Source: Treponema sp.
GTDB lineage: Bacteria > Spirochaetota > Spirochaetia > Treponematales > Breznakiellaceae
Direction: 5' to 3'
Assembly: GCA_031260245.1 (NCBI GenBank)
Contig: JAIRKH010000036.1
Span: 1-39,284, forward strand
DNA length: 39,284 bases
Under the pieces are notes generated by a model. The model was given only the letters and a program-made list of their open reading frames with translations, was not told where the DNA came from and searched no databases. Every line of letters starts with the position of its first letter. Position 1 is the stretch's first letter. Of the stretch, positions 24,794-32,417 are shown in pieces. A program made the translations under genes and the position numbers.

Positions 24794-26323
24794 TCAAGCC
24801 GACTTTGGAACGGTCAGCCCGCCCATCATGGCGCCGATTTGCCGTTCGTCCGCGTCTTGGGCATGAACCACGCCGGTAACGACCCCCTTGGAAATCGTGG
24901 CTATGCGGTCGCAGAGACTCAAAATTTCGTCCAATTCAAACGACACGAGTAACACGCCCCGTCCCTTGTCCCGTTCTTCGAGGAGGCGCTTGTGTATGTA
25001 TTCGATGGCGCCCACGTCGAGTCCGCGCGTAGGCTGGGAGGCAATGAGTAATTCTGGGGAAAGGTCGATTTCCCGCGCTATGACGACCTTCTGTTGGTTG
25101 CCGCCTGACATAGATTTGACGAGCGTGGTTGGTCCGCCGCCGACGCGTATGTCGAACTGCGTAATGAGGCGTTCAGCGTGAGAAACGATGTTCTTGAATT
25201 GCAAAAACCAGTATAGGGAATAAGGTTTTTCATGGAAATTCTTTAGGACGAGATTCTCGTCAACCCTGAAATCAAGCGCAAGCCCGTGCCTATGTCGGTC
25301 TTCTGGTACGAGTCCCATACCCAGTTTATTGCGGGCGCGGATACTCTCTTTACTAACGTCTTTTCCCTTGAATAGGATACGCCCGGACTTGACCGGTCTC
25401 AAGCCGACGATAGCTTCGACAAGCTCGGTTTGCCCATTGCCGTCTATACCGGCTACGCCCAAGATTTCGCCAGCCCGCACTTCGAGGGAAAGCCCGCGCA
25501 CGGCCGGCGTTCCCCGCGCCCCTAATACAACGAGATTTTCGATACGCAGAATCTCGCCGCCAAGCCGCATGGGTTTCTTGTCAAAGTGGAGACTCACCAC
25601 TCTGCCGACCATTTTTTCAACCAGTTCTTCCTCGCTCGTTTCAGAAACGTTGACCGCGCCGACGCTTCTCCCTCTGCGGAGTATGGTACATCGGTCCGCG
25701 GCCGCTTTTATTTCTTTTAATTTGTGGGTGATGAAAACAATGGCTTTACCTTCGGCTTTGAGCTTTTTTAAGATAAGCAGAAACTCGTCGATTTCCTGTG
25801 GGGTGAGAACCGCGGTTGGTTCGTCGAAGATAAGGATGTCCGCGTTCCGGTAGAGGATTTTGAGGATTTCTACACGCTGTTGCATACCCACAGTGATATT
25901 TTCTATACGGGCTTGCGGGTTGACGGATAGACCGTAGATTTCAGAAAGGTACGCGACTCGTTTCTCCGCGGTTTTCAAGGAAAGGTTGCCGAAGCGGTCG
26001 CGACTTTCCATTCCGAGGATGATATTCTCTGTTACGGTGAAGTTATGTACCAGTTTGAAGCGCTGATGAACCATGCCGATTTTTAGGGCGGTTGCGTCGT
26101 TGGGCGAGCGAATCTTAACCTCTTTACCCATGATTTTAATCGTTCCGCTGTCCGCCGTATAGAGACCGAAGAGAATGGACATGAGAGTGGACTTTCCCGC
26201 GCCGTTTTCCCCCAAGAGCGCGTGAATTTCCCCTTGTTCCACGATGAGACGCACTCTGTCGTTTGCGACGACGCCCGGGAAAACTTTGGAGACCTCCGTC
26301 ATCTCAATAGCTGGTACTTTCAT
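24794..26323 (-). CDS. ABC transporter ATPase, BmpA-associated nucleoside/riboflavin type
   Basis: 509 residues with two fused ATPase domains, as in the import ATPases for ribose, nucleosides (YufO/NupA) and riboflavin (RfuB). Domain 1: Walker A GENGAGKST, Walker B LIFDEPTAVL, with the usual degenerate signature TVGMQQRVEI. Domain 2: degenerate Walker A GIDGNGQTE and intact signature MSGGNQQKV. This asymmetry fits the YufO/RfuB group better than multidrug ABC proteins. No permease or binding lipoprotein gene is in the window, so the ATPase is separated from its partners and the substrate is open. The start chosen is MKVPAIEMTEV at 26323; the frame to 26359 runs through a perfect promoter. Confidence 0.88.
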   Translation of the reverse strand: MKVPAIEMTEVSKVFPGVVANDRVRLIVEQGEIHALLGENGAGKSTLMSILFGLYTADSGTIKIMGKEVKIRSPNDATALKIGMVHQRFKLVHNFTVTENIILGMESRDRFGNLSLKTAEKRVAYLSEIYGLSVNPQARIENITVGMQQRVEILKILYRNADILIFDEPTAVLTPQEIDEFLLILKKLKAEGKAIVFITHKLKEIKAAADRCTILRRGRSVGAVNVSETSEEELVEKMVGRVVSLHFDKKPMRLGGEILRIENLVVLGARGTPAVRGLSLEVRAGEILGVAGIDGNGQTELVEAIVGLRPVKSGRILFKGKDVSKESIRARNKLGMGLVPEDRHRHGLALDFRVDENLVLKNFHEKPYSLYWFLQFKNIVSHAERLITQFDIRVGGGPTTLVKSMSGGNQQKVVIAREIDLSPELLIASQPTRGLDVGAIEYIHKRLLEERDKGRGVLLVSFELDEILSLCDRIATISKGVVTGVVHAQDADERQIGAMMGGLTVPKSA

Positions 26324-26330
26324 TGGGGGA

Positions 26331-26359
26331 AGTATAACGCGAAACAGGGATAATGTCAA
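26331..26359 (-). promoter_or_regulatory. Consensus promoter placing the ABC ATPase start codon at +1 (leaderless)
   Basis: On the minus strand TTGACA (26354-26359, full consensus), 17 bases, TATACT (26331-26336), then TCCCCCA and ATG. Transcription would begin at the ATG or one base before it. This is the clearest leaderless case in the window. Confidence 0.75.
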
Positions 26360-26394
26360 TGAAAAAGAATTTCCATGTTGTCCGCGTCAAAACG

Positions 26395-26931
26395 TCAGAA
26401 ATTAGACAGGTAGCAGACGCCGAGGAGAAGCAAAGCGCGCAAATATTCGGCGTCCATCTGCTCAACGTCGCCCAACTGCGCGCCGTACCACCAAAAAAGC
26501 CCCATCTGCGTGTCTATACGGAGCGCGTACTCGATGAAGTCTTCTTTACGGCTCTGCGCGCCGAAGAATAGGTAAGCCAACTCATTGAGAATGTTGTTGA
26601 AATCGACAAGAGCCTGCCGATAATCCCCATTTTCTATTTTTACGATGAATGCCGGAACTTGGTCTTGGAGCTTTTCCTTTCGCGTTTCGTCCGTTTTCTC
26701 AACCCATGTTTTTTGAATCAATAGGTCAAGATTGGTTTGAAAATGCGCTAAACGTTGATGAACCTCGTCCCGCAGGACGGTGTGGAAAAGCTTTTTATAA
26801 TCGCCGCCTATTCCAAGAACATCGGCGAAATTGTGAACCTGTTCAACGGAAGCCTCGGCGGCGATTAATTCTTCCGTTATCTGGCGGTATTCATCGGGAA
26901 TAGCTTTATTATTCGGAGAATTCGTATACAT
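26395..26931 (-). CDS. Helical hypothetical protein
   Basis: 178 residues from the ATG at 26929-26931 (MYTNSPNNKAIPDEYRQITE). Not recognised. It appears all-alpha, charged and soluble, with YLFFGAQSRKEDFIEYALRI and a hydrophobic end (YLRALLLLGVCYLSNF). No signal peptide and no known motif. The frame runs upstream to a TTG at 26967, but that TTG is part of the likely -35 box. It lies between corA and the ABC ATPase on the same strand with its own promoter. Function unknown. Confidence 0.65.
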   Translation of the reverse strand: MYTNSPNNKAIPDEYRQITEELIAAEASVEQVHNFADVLGIGGDYKKLFHTVLRDEVHQRLAHFQTNLDLLIQKTWVEKTDETRKEKLQDQVPAFIVKIENGDYRQALVDFNNILNELAYLFFGAQSRKEDFIEYALRIDTQMGLFWWYGAQLGDVEQMDAEYLRALLLLGVCYLSNF

Positions 26932-26938
26932 ATTTTCA

Positions 26939-26967
26939 AGCTTACCAAAAAAATGAATTCTTTTCAA
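26939..26967 (-). promoter_or_regulatory. Promoter of the 178-residue protein, leaderless geometry
   Basis: TTGAAA (26962-26967), 17 bases, TAAGCT (26939-26944), then 7 bases to ATG. The -10 is weak (3 of 6), but the geometry matches the other leaderless candidates and no ribosome site exists. Confidence 0.4.
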
Positions 26968-27004
26968 GACGTTTTTACAAGACTCTCGCGGTAGAAACGC
27001 TGGG

Positions 27005-27976
27005 TTAGAAGAGCCACTTGCGATGTTTGAAGAAAAAGACCATGCCCGCGGCTATAGCGATCATGATTGCCCAGACGACGAAATAGGCGTACTTCATCTC
27101 TAATTCAGGCATGAATTTGAAATTCATGCCGTAAACGCCCGCGATGAATGTAAGAGGGATAAATATAGTTGAAATAATAGTCAGAACCTTCATCACCTTG
27201 TTCATGCGGTTGGACATGGTCGCCAGATTGATTTCCATGACTCCCGCGAGCAATTCGCGGCACCCTTCGATAGTTTCCGCAGTCTGTATCACGTTGTCGT
27301 GAATGTCCTTGAAGAAAGGGCGCATACTGCGCTTTATAAGCGGGGATTCTATATGCAAGAGACTATTCAAGCTCTCGCGCAGGGGCAGGACTATTTTCCT
27401 TATTTGGAGGAGGGACTGCTTTAACTTTTGCAAATCGGGCATGAACGCGTCGTCGTTTACGTCGAGCGCTCGTTCCTCGAAGATTTCTATCTCCATAGAT
27501 ATATCGTCCAGCGCCTGAAAATAGTCGTCTACTATCGAATCCATGACCGTGTAGGCGAGGTAATCTACGCCCATCTTCCGTATTCTTCCCGCGTTGTCCA
27601 GGATGCGGCGACGGATGGGGTCGAAGGAATCCCCTGCAAATTCTTGAAATGTGATGAGCGTATCCCGCATAAGCGCGACGCTTATCTGTTCAAAGGTATT
27701 TTCTGACGCGCGATTGATAGCCTTGAACGTTATGAATATATAGTCGTCGAATTCCTCTACTTTAGGACGTTGCTCGACGTCGCGTATATCTTCGACAGTA
27801 AGGGGATGTATGCGGTAAATTTCCGCCAATCTATTGATAACGTCCGCGTCTCCTATTCCATCTACGTTTATCCACGTGATTCCCGACGGATTTCTATAAT
27901 TTAAAAGTTCGTCGACGGTCTCCGCTGTTCTCTTCCACGCTTCAATGGAGTTGTACCCAATGATAGATAACTGCAT
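27005..27976 (-). CDS. corA: CorA-family magnesium/cobalt transporter
   Basis: 323 residues from M3 (MQLSIIGYNSIEAWKRT). The N-terminal cytoplasmic alpha/beta domain and long stalk helix precede two C-terminal membrane helices. The diagnostic YGMN loop (FIAGVYGMNFKFMPE) lies between them and the chain ends in the usual basic tail (FFFKHRKWLF). CorA forms a pentameric Mg2+ channel. The ATG at 27980-27982 would give two more residues but overlaps the region between -10 and +1; M3 lies at about +3. No Shine-Dalgarno at either. It is a single gene, downstream of gene debris. Confidence 0.93.
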   Translation of the reverse strand: MQLSIIGYNSIEAWKRTAETVDELLNYRNPSGITWINVDGIGDADVINRLAEIYRIHPLTVEDIRDVEQRPKVEEFDDYIFITFKAINRASENTFEQISVALMRDTLITFQEFAGDSFDPIRRRILDNAGRIRKMGVDYLAYTVMDSIVDDYFQALDDISMEIEIFEERALDVNDDAFMPDLQKLKQSLLQIRKIVLPLRESLNSLLHIESPLIKRSMRPFFKDIHDNVIQTAETIEGCRELLAGVMEINLATMSNRMNKVMKVLTIISTIFIPLTFIAGVYGMNFKFMPELEMKYAYFVVWAIMIAIAAGMVFFFKHRKWLF

Positions 27977-27984
27977 ATCCATAG

Positions 27985-28011
27985 ATTATATATTCGGAAT
28001 AGAATCGTCAA
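27985..28011 (-). promoter_or_regulatory. Probable corA promoter, near-leaderless
   Basis: TTGACG (28006-28011) and TATAAT (27985-27990) on the minus strand. The 15-base spacing is short. TATAAT is 8 bases from the second ATG of corA. The -35 overlaps the end of the exonuclease-like remnant. Confidence 0.4.
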
Positions 28012-28205
28012 GCGCCGCCTATAGGTCTAGTTACGCGCCTGACGAAAATCTCCATGCACACACGGGCGTCGTCTTCGGCACGGTGAGCGTTCTTGACGGT
28101 TATGTTTTTGAACCTTCCTTTAATAGTTTCGCCTCCGAGCAATCCGCTCACCCATCTTTTCTTTTGCGAATCTTTGAGGAATGGACTCTGCCGCGATTTA
28201 TTCAT
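28008..28205 (-). pseudogene. Exonuclease-like (DEDD family) C-terminal remnant
   Basis: A 65-residue frame on the minus strand ends with VKNAHRAEDDARVCMEIFVR. HRAxDDAxxxxxIF is the ExoIII motif of DnaQ/RNase T-type 3'-5' exonucleases, where His and the second Asp are catalytic. The ExoI and ExoII motifs are absent, so only a tail is left. Its start overlaps the stop of the methylase remnant (ATGAATAA). Confidence 0.45.
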
Positions 28206-28470
28206 TCAAGAAGCCGTAATAGTATTTCCACAATTCCCGCCCCGCGTCAAGAACAGACTGGGCTTCAGGACTAAAGCTTCTTCTCTTGAGGAAGCCGCTC
28301 ATAAAGGCGGAGTCGAACTTCTCTTTCGCGTCCACCTCTTTTTCGGTAAACAGTATCCAGCGGTTCACGCCATGCCGCGCGGAGACGCGGTTCTGCCCGT
28401 GAAACAGGGTAAACGCGAGGCAGTCGTTCTGAAAGGCGGTATCGATTTCCCAGCCGTCGTTGGGGTATGG
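28198..28470 (-). pseudogene. C-terminal remnant of an adenine-specific DNA methylase
   Basis: On the minus strand 90 codons are open from just after an in-frame TAA (28471-28473) to the stop at 28198-28200, with no start codon. The sequence reads PNDGWEIDTAFQNDCLAFTL, GVNRWILFTEKEVDAKEKF and FSPEAQSVLDAGRELWKYYY, which I recognise as the C-terminal region of large N6-adenine methylase/restriction (Eco57I-like) proteins. The catalytic NPPY part is absent. It is best read as debris of a restriction-modification gene. Confidence 0.5.
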
Positions 28471-28496
28471 TTAAACAGACCGCGGTTTGGAAATAC

Positions 28497-28525
28497 TTGA
28501 CAACGAGCCTTCTAAATAGTATGAT
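28497..28525 (+). promoter_or_regulatory. Consensus promoter for the 28570 operon
   Basis: TTGACA (28497-28502), 17 bases, TATGAT (28520-28525). The leader is about 38 bases with GCAAGGAG before the ATG. It probably drives 28570 through the protease gene and beyond. Confidence 0.75.
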
Positions 28526-28569
28526 AAAATATGTTTTAGATTTCTATGTGAAGTCGCAAGGAGCGTTTT

Positions 28570-29991
28570 ATGAGGAAGAATACGAGAAACAAGGCGTTTT
28601 TTTTCATGTTTCTGTTGACTTTTGGGAGTTCGTCCGTTCAAGCGGACGACGCGGCTATCGCGGAAAAATACTTTCAATGGGCGCAACAAGCCGTTGACGA
28701 AGGACGTTGGGGTACAGCTCTTATCGGCTTGAAAAGGGCTTCGGATTTTGCGGAATGCTCTTCTGATATTTCATATCTTTTCGCGGTCGCGCTCCTGCAC
28801 GAAAAACAATCCCGCGATGCGGCGCTCGCAGCCGTGAAACTCGCGGTGGAAACAGACGAGTGGCGGCGTTACTCGCGGGAACAAGGTTTGCTCTTGCAGG
28901 CGAAGATAGAAATCGGGTTTCGCCGATTCCAAAACGCTCTTTCGTTGTTAAACGAGGTCGCGGATAGCGCGGAAGAGGCGCGTATCAGGCTTTTGGCGTA
29001 TAAAGGACTTGAGGATTGGTCCCGCTTTACGACGAGCGCGTCTATTGCGCTTGAAAAGCACCCAAGAGACGTCCGTATAGCCCGTATTCTTTTGGAGGCA
29101 AAGTCCCCTGATTCTTTACCGGAGGCGCACCGCCCGCTGATTGAAAGCGTACTTAAACGCCTGTCCGTATTGCTCAAGACCGACCCGGAGCTTGCGTATA
29201 TCGCGGCGCCGTTTATACCGGATACCGACGAAGCGCGGCGGTTGATAGCCGCGTATCGCGCCGTCCGCGAGCCCGCTCCCGCGTCCATAGTCGGCGCTTT
29301 GAACTTCGGAGTCGTGGACGGGAAAACCGCTATAGACGAGCTTTTCCACGCCGAAACCATTGACAAGAACCTCATACTGTCAGTGTGGTCATTACTCCGT
29401 GACAGCGACGGACGCGAACAAATGCGGCGGAGCTTTTTGTCTTATTCGGGGCTTGTCACGGAAGACAAAGACCAGGACGGTTTCGTCGAGATTCAGATAA
29501 AATACAAAGTCGGACGAATCGTTGAATTCTCCTACGACGGAGACTTTGACGGCGTATTTGAGACGGTCGTCTCTTTTGAAGACGGCCTCCCCTCCAGAGC
29601 CGAAATCAGGGATATGCAGGTAATTTGGGAACAATACCCGGCTGTGTCGAGCGTTCTCGTGAATGGCTCGCGCTATGTCTTGAAGCCGAGCAGTTTTTTC
29701 TTTACGCCCCTGAAACTAAATAACGTCGTCGGGGTTTTATACCCGGAGATTACCCAAACGGTCCTCGCCGAAAGAGTTTTGACTAATGAAGCGCTATTCA
29801 TAGAAAGAGACAGTAGCGAGTTTATCGGCGCCGTTGAGCGTATTGAAATAGAAAACGGCGTCCCAATACGGTCCCGCGAATTTTTAGACGGGCGCGTCAT
29901 TTCCGAAACCACATTCAAGGCGGGAAAACCATCAAGTGAAGTAATCGACCTTGATTTGGACGGTATAATGGAAACCAAGAGGGTGTTTTAG
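28570..29991 (+). CDS. Exported TPR-like protein, unknown function
   Basis: 473 residues. The signal peptide MRKNTRNKAFFFMFLLTFGS is followed by SSVQADD with a probable signal peptidase I site. Residues about 25-200 are helical hairpins of TPR/SEL1 type (YFQWAQQAVDEGRWGTALIG). Residues about 295-345 contain DKDQDGFVEIQ and YDGDFDGVFETV, Asp-rich loops that look like EF-hand-type Ca2+ sites. The final 130 residues are beta-rich, and the protein ends with another DLDLDGIMET loop. I know no named family. It is followed after 61 bases by the lipoprotein protease on the same strand, so both may work in the periplasm or at the surface. Confidence 0.8.
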   Translation: MRKNTRNKAFFFMFLLTFGSSSVQADDAAIAEKYFQWAQQAVDEGRWGTALIGLKRASDFAECSSDISYLFAVALLHEKQSRDAALAAVKLAVETDEWRRYSREQGLLLQAKIEIGFRRFQNALSLLNEVADSAEEARIRLLAYKGLEDWSRFTTSASIALEKHPRDVRIARILLEAKSPDSLPEAHRPLIESVLKRLSVLLKTDPELAYIAAPFIPDTDEARRLIAAYRAVREPAPASIVGALNFGVVDGKTAIDELFHAETIDKNLILSVWSLLRDSDGREQMRRSFLSYSGLVTEDKDQDGFVEIQIKYKVGRIVEFSYDGDFDGVFETVVSFEDGLPSRAEIRDMQVIWEQYPAVSSVLVNGSRYVLKPSSFFFTPLKLNNVVGVLYPEITQTVLAERVLTNEALFIERDSSEFIGAVERIEIENGVPIRSREFLDGRVISETTFKAGKPSSEVIDLDLDGIMETKRVF

Positions 29992-30052
29992 ATTTTGACG
30001 GCGAAAGCATGACGAGCGCGTTCATGGAGATGATATTTAATAGAGGTTTGAA

Positions 30053-31831
30053 ATGACGTTAATAAAATATACGGTAATTGCGGCGTTGTCGTTAACCGCG
30101 TGCATATCGCCTTCGGTGAAGGAGGAGCGGCTTGCGCCGTGGAAGCCGACGGTGGAGTTCCGCCTTGATAACATAAAAGAAGCGGTTTCCGAAGAGCCGA
30201 TAAAGGCGATTCATCTCATCGGTATGTTTGAAGCGTGTTATCCGGGGGAGAAAGCTGAAGAAATTGCGGCTCTCAAGGAGGTAGCCGTCGAGAATACGAA
30301 GACGCTCAAGGAAAAAGCCGTGCTTGAGAAACGTTTCGACGATGCGGCGTCCGCGGCGCGTTCCCTCGCCAACCTCGGCGTGGAGGATGCGGACGCAGAA
30401 TCAGAATTCCTGCTTGCGGACGCGAAGGAACAACTCGCGCAAGGAAACGACCTTGCGGCGTTTCTGTCCGCGGTTCACGCAAACAGCCTCAAATCGCTTT
30501 CGTTTGCGGACGCCCTGCCTTTTCTCGAAAGAGCGGTCGTCGTGGGACAACGCCGAACCGCGGCTTTCTTTCTTTCCATTATTGACGGACAAGGAGCGAT
30601 AGACCCGAAAGTCGTTGAGTACGCGAGCGAGCAGGACCTGCCGCGGGATATGGTGAAGGGCGTGGCCACGGTTCTAGTGGACCAAGGCGTGAAAATAGAG
30701 AAGGGGCGCGCCTTTCCCGCGATCATGCTGGGGTCGGCTTTCTTCGTGGATGCGGGAGGTTACCTCGTTACCAACTACCACGTCGTCTCAAGCGAGGTTG
30801 ACCCGGAGTACGAAGGATTCTCCAAGGCTTATATCCGCATGGGAGACGCCTCGAGTCCGCGCCTGCCAGTGAAGGTCGTCGGGTACGACCGAGCTTTGGA
30901 TTTGGCGTTGTTGAAAGCCGAGACGACGCCGGAATACGTCTTCTCCGTCGTCGACTGGATAGTTCCGTCGGTCGGCGACGCGGTCATCGCTATCGGTTCT
31001 CCAGCCGGACTTGAGAAGACCGTTACCCAAGGTATAGTATCTGCATTGGGTAGGCGCTTTCTACAAATCGGGGACGTGATTCAGATAGACGCGGCTATCA
31101 ACCACGGCAATTCGGGCGGACCCGTCGTGGACAGGCAAGGCAGGCTCGTTGGCATAGCTTTCGCGGCCGCGGACACGTATCAGGGCTTGAATTTCGCCAT
31201 TCCGTCCGAGCGGCTCGCCGCGGCTCTGCCGGCCATGCTGAAGAACGGCAAGACGGAGCGTCCTTGGCTGGGACTGACGTTAAGCGAGACCTCCGCGGGC
31301 GCGGAAATCATCTACATCGCGCCGTTCACCCCAGCCGCGGACGCGCAGATACCGGAAGGGAGCGTCATCGCAGCTGTGAACCGTGAAAGGGTAACGGCAA
31401 GTCCCGGCGGGCTGATACCCGCGCTACAAGACGTTCTGTTCTCTACAAAACCTGGGGAGCTTGCGTCTCTTGAAACCGCTGACGGCAAAATTTACACGCT
31501 TATGTCTGCGCCTCGTCCCAATGTCCCGTTATTAGACGCGGCGAAAAAAGACAGCAAAGAGCGACTCACTGCTCCGCTTTTCGGGCTTATCTTAAGCCCT
31601 TCGCTGGGAAAATCGCCCTCGTCCGCGTATCGTGTGAAGAAGGTGGTCCGCGGTTCCATAGCGGACGATGCGGGACTGTCCGCCAACGACCCGGTAACCA
31701 TTAGGGGTCTACGTATCGCGGAAAAGGAAGGATTCGCCCTGTTGGATATAGACGTGAAGAAACGCCGGATGGGCTATCTTGAAATGTCTATGCGCCTGCC
31801 AGCGTATCTAGATTCGTCGGACACACTATAG
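30053..31831 (+). CDS. Trypsin-like serine protease (S1C/HtrA-like), lipoprotein
   Basis: 592 residues. The short signal peptide MTLIKYTVIAALS ends in the lipobox LTAC (Cys17). Residues 20-200 are a helical extension not found in classical DegP. The protease core follows: His243 (VTNYHVVSS), Asp283 (ALDLALLKAE) and Ser354 (NHGNSGGPVVD), so the full triad is present. A PDZ-like domain (about 403-490; PWLGLTLSETSAGAEIIYIA) and a second, weaker one (about 505-585; VKKVVRGSIADDAGLSANDP) come after. HtrA-type enzymes degrade or refold damaged envelope proteins. AGAGG precedes the ATG. The trpR-like gene starts 12 bases after its stop with a strong ribosome site, so the two are likely in one operon. 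Confidence 0.9.
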   Translation: MTLIKYTVIAALSLTACISPSVKEERLAPWKPTVEFRLDNIKEAVSEEPIKAIHLIGMFEACYPGEKAEEIAALKEVAVENTKTLKEKAVLEKRFDDAASAARSLANLGVEDADAESEFLLADAKEQLAQGNDLAAFLSAVHANSLKSLSFADALPFLERAVVVGQRRTAAFFLSIIDGQGAIDPKVVEYASEQDLPRDMVKGVATVLVDQGVKIEKGRAFPAIMLGSAFFVDAGGYLVTNYHVVSSEVDPEYEGFSKAYIRMGDASSPRLPVKVVGYDRALDLALLKAETTPEYVFSVVDWIVPSVGDAVIAIGSPAGLEKTVTQGIVSALGRRFLQIGDVIQIDAAINHGNSGGPVVDRQGRLVGIAFAAADTYQGLNFAIPSERLAAALPAMLKNGKTERPWLGLTLSETSAGAEIIYIAPFTPAADAQIPEGSVIAAVNRERVTASPGGLIPALQDVLFSTKPGELASLETADGKIYTLMSAPRPNVPLLDAAKKDSKERLTAPLFGLILSPSLGKSPSSAYRVKKVVRGSIADDAGLSANDPVTIRGLRIAEKEGFALLDIDVKKRRMGYLEMSMRLPAYLDSSDTL

Positions 31832-31843
31832 TAAGGAGGAAAA

Positions 31844-32143
31844 ATGAAACCAGACGACCCGCGAGTACAGAAAAATATTGCGGAATTGGCGCTGTCGCTC
31901 GCCAAGACGGAAGACCCGAAACTCGTCGCGGATTTCCTCAAGGAACTTCTCACGCCGTCGGAAATCGCCGACATCGCCGCACGATGGGCCCTGGTCAAGG
32001 AGCTTAAAGCTAAGAAAACTCATCGGAAAATCGCCAAGGATTTGGGCGTGTCCCTTTGTAAAATCACCCGCGGCTCGCGCGAACTCAGAAAACCTGACTC
32101 GGCGTTTCAGAAATTGCTTACTACTCTTTCACAAACTCCCTAA
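31844..32143 (+). CDS. trpR: Trp repressor-family DNA-binding protein
   Basis: 99 residues, close to the 108 of E. coli TrpR. The family core LTPSEIADIAARWALVKELK is followed by the helix-turn-helix KTHRKIAKDLGVSLCKITRGSRELRKP; the ITRGSREL element is characteristic of TrpR, whereas the related YerC/YecD proteins differ here. AAGGAGG stands 5 bases before the ATG. No trp biosynthesis gene is nearby and the gene sits behind an envelope protease, so the regulon cannot be told from context. Ligand residues were not verified. Confidence 0.75.
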   Translation: MKPDDPRVQKNIAELALSLAKTEDPKLVADFLKELLTPSEIADIAARWALVKELKAKKTHRKIAKDLGVSLCKITRGSRELRKPDSAFQKLLTTLSQTP

Positions 32144-32155
32144 ACGTGATATAAT
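32128..32155 (+). promoter_or_regulatory. Promoter placing the xseB start codon exactly at +1 (leaderless)
   Basis: TTCACA (32128-32133), 16 bases, TATAAT (32150-32155), then 6 bases and ATG. It begins inside the 3' end of the trpR-like gene. Confidence 0.65.
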
Positions 32156-32161
32156 GTTTCC

Positions 32162-32392
32162 ATGAAGAATTTTGAAGAAAGACTTGCAAGACTTGAGAGC
32201 CTTGGCGAGCAGATACGGAAGCCGGACGTACCGCTCGACGAGGCTCTTACGGCTTTTGAAGAGGGCGTTAAAATCGCCCGGACTCTGGAGAAAGACCTTG
32301 AAAAAGTCGAGTCCCGCATCGAGGCGCTTATGAACGCGCCGGAAGACCCTGTAAGCGCGAAGCCTGAATTGTCTCTCTTTGATATGCGGTGA
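32162..32392 (+). CDS. xseB: Exodeoxyribonuclease VII small subunit
   Basis: 76 residues, the usual length. The pattern FEERLARLESLGEQIRKPDV...LDEALTAFEEGVKIAR...LEKVESRIEALM is the XseB helical hairpin, which binds the large subunit XseA in the ssDNA-degrading exonuclease VII. The gene for XseA is not in the window. There is no Shine-Dalgarno; the TATAAT of its promoter ends 6 bases before the ATG. mutL starts 26 bases after the stop, so the two DNA-repair genes are probably co-transcribed. Confidence 0.9.
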   Translation: MKNFEERLARLESLGEQIRKPDVPLDEALTAFEEGVKIARTLEKDLEKVESRIEALMNAPEDPVSAKPELSLFDMR

Positions 32393-32417
32393 AGCGGCGA
32401 GATACGATGGAGAGAAG

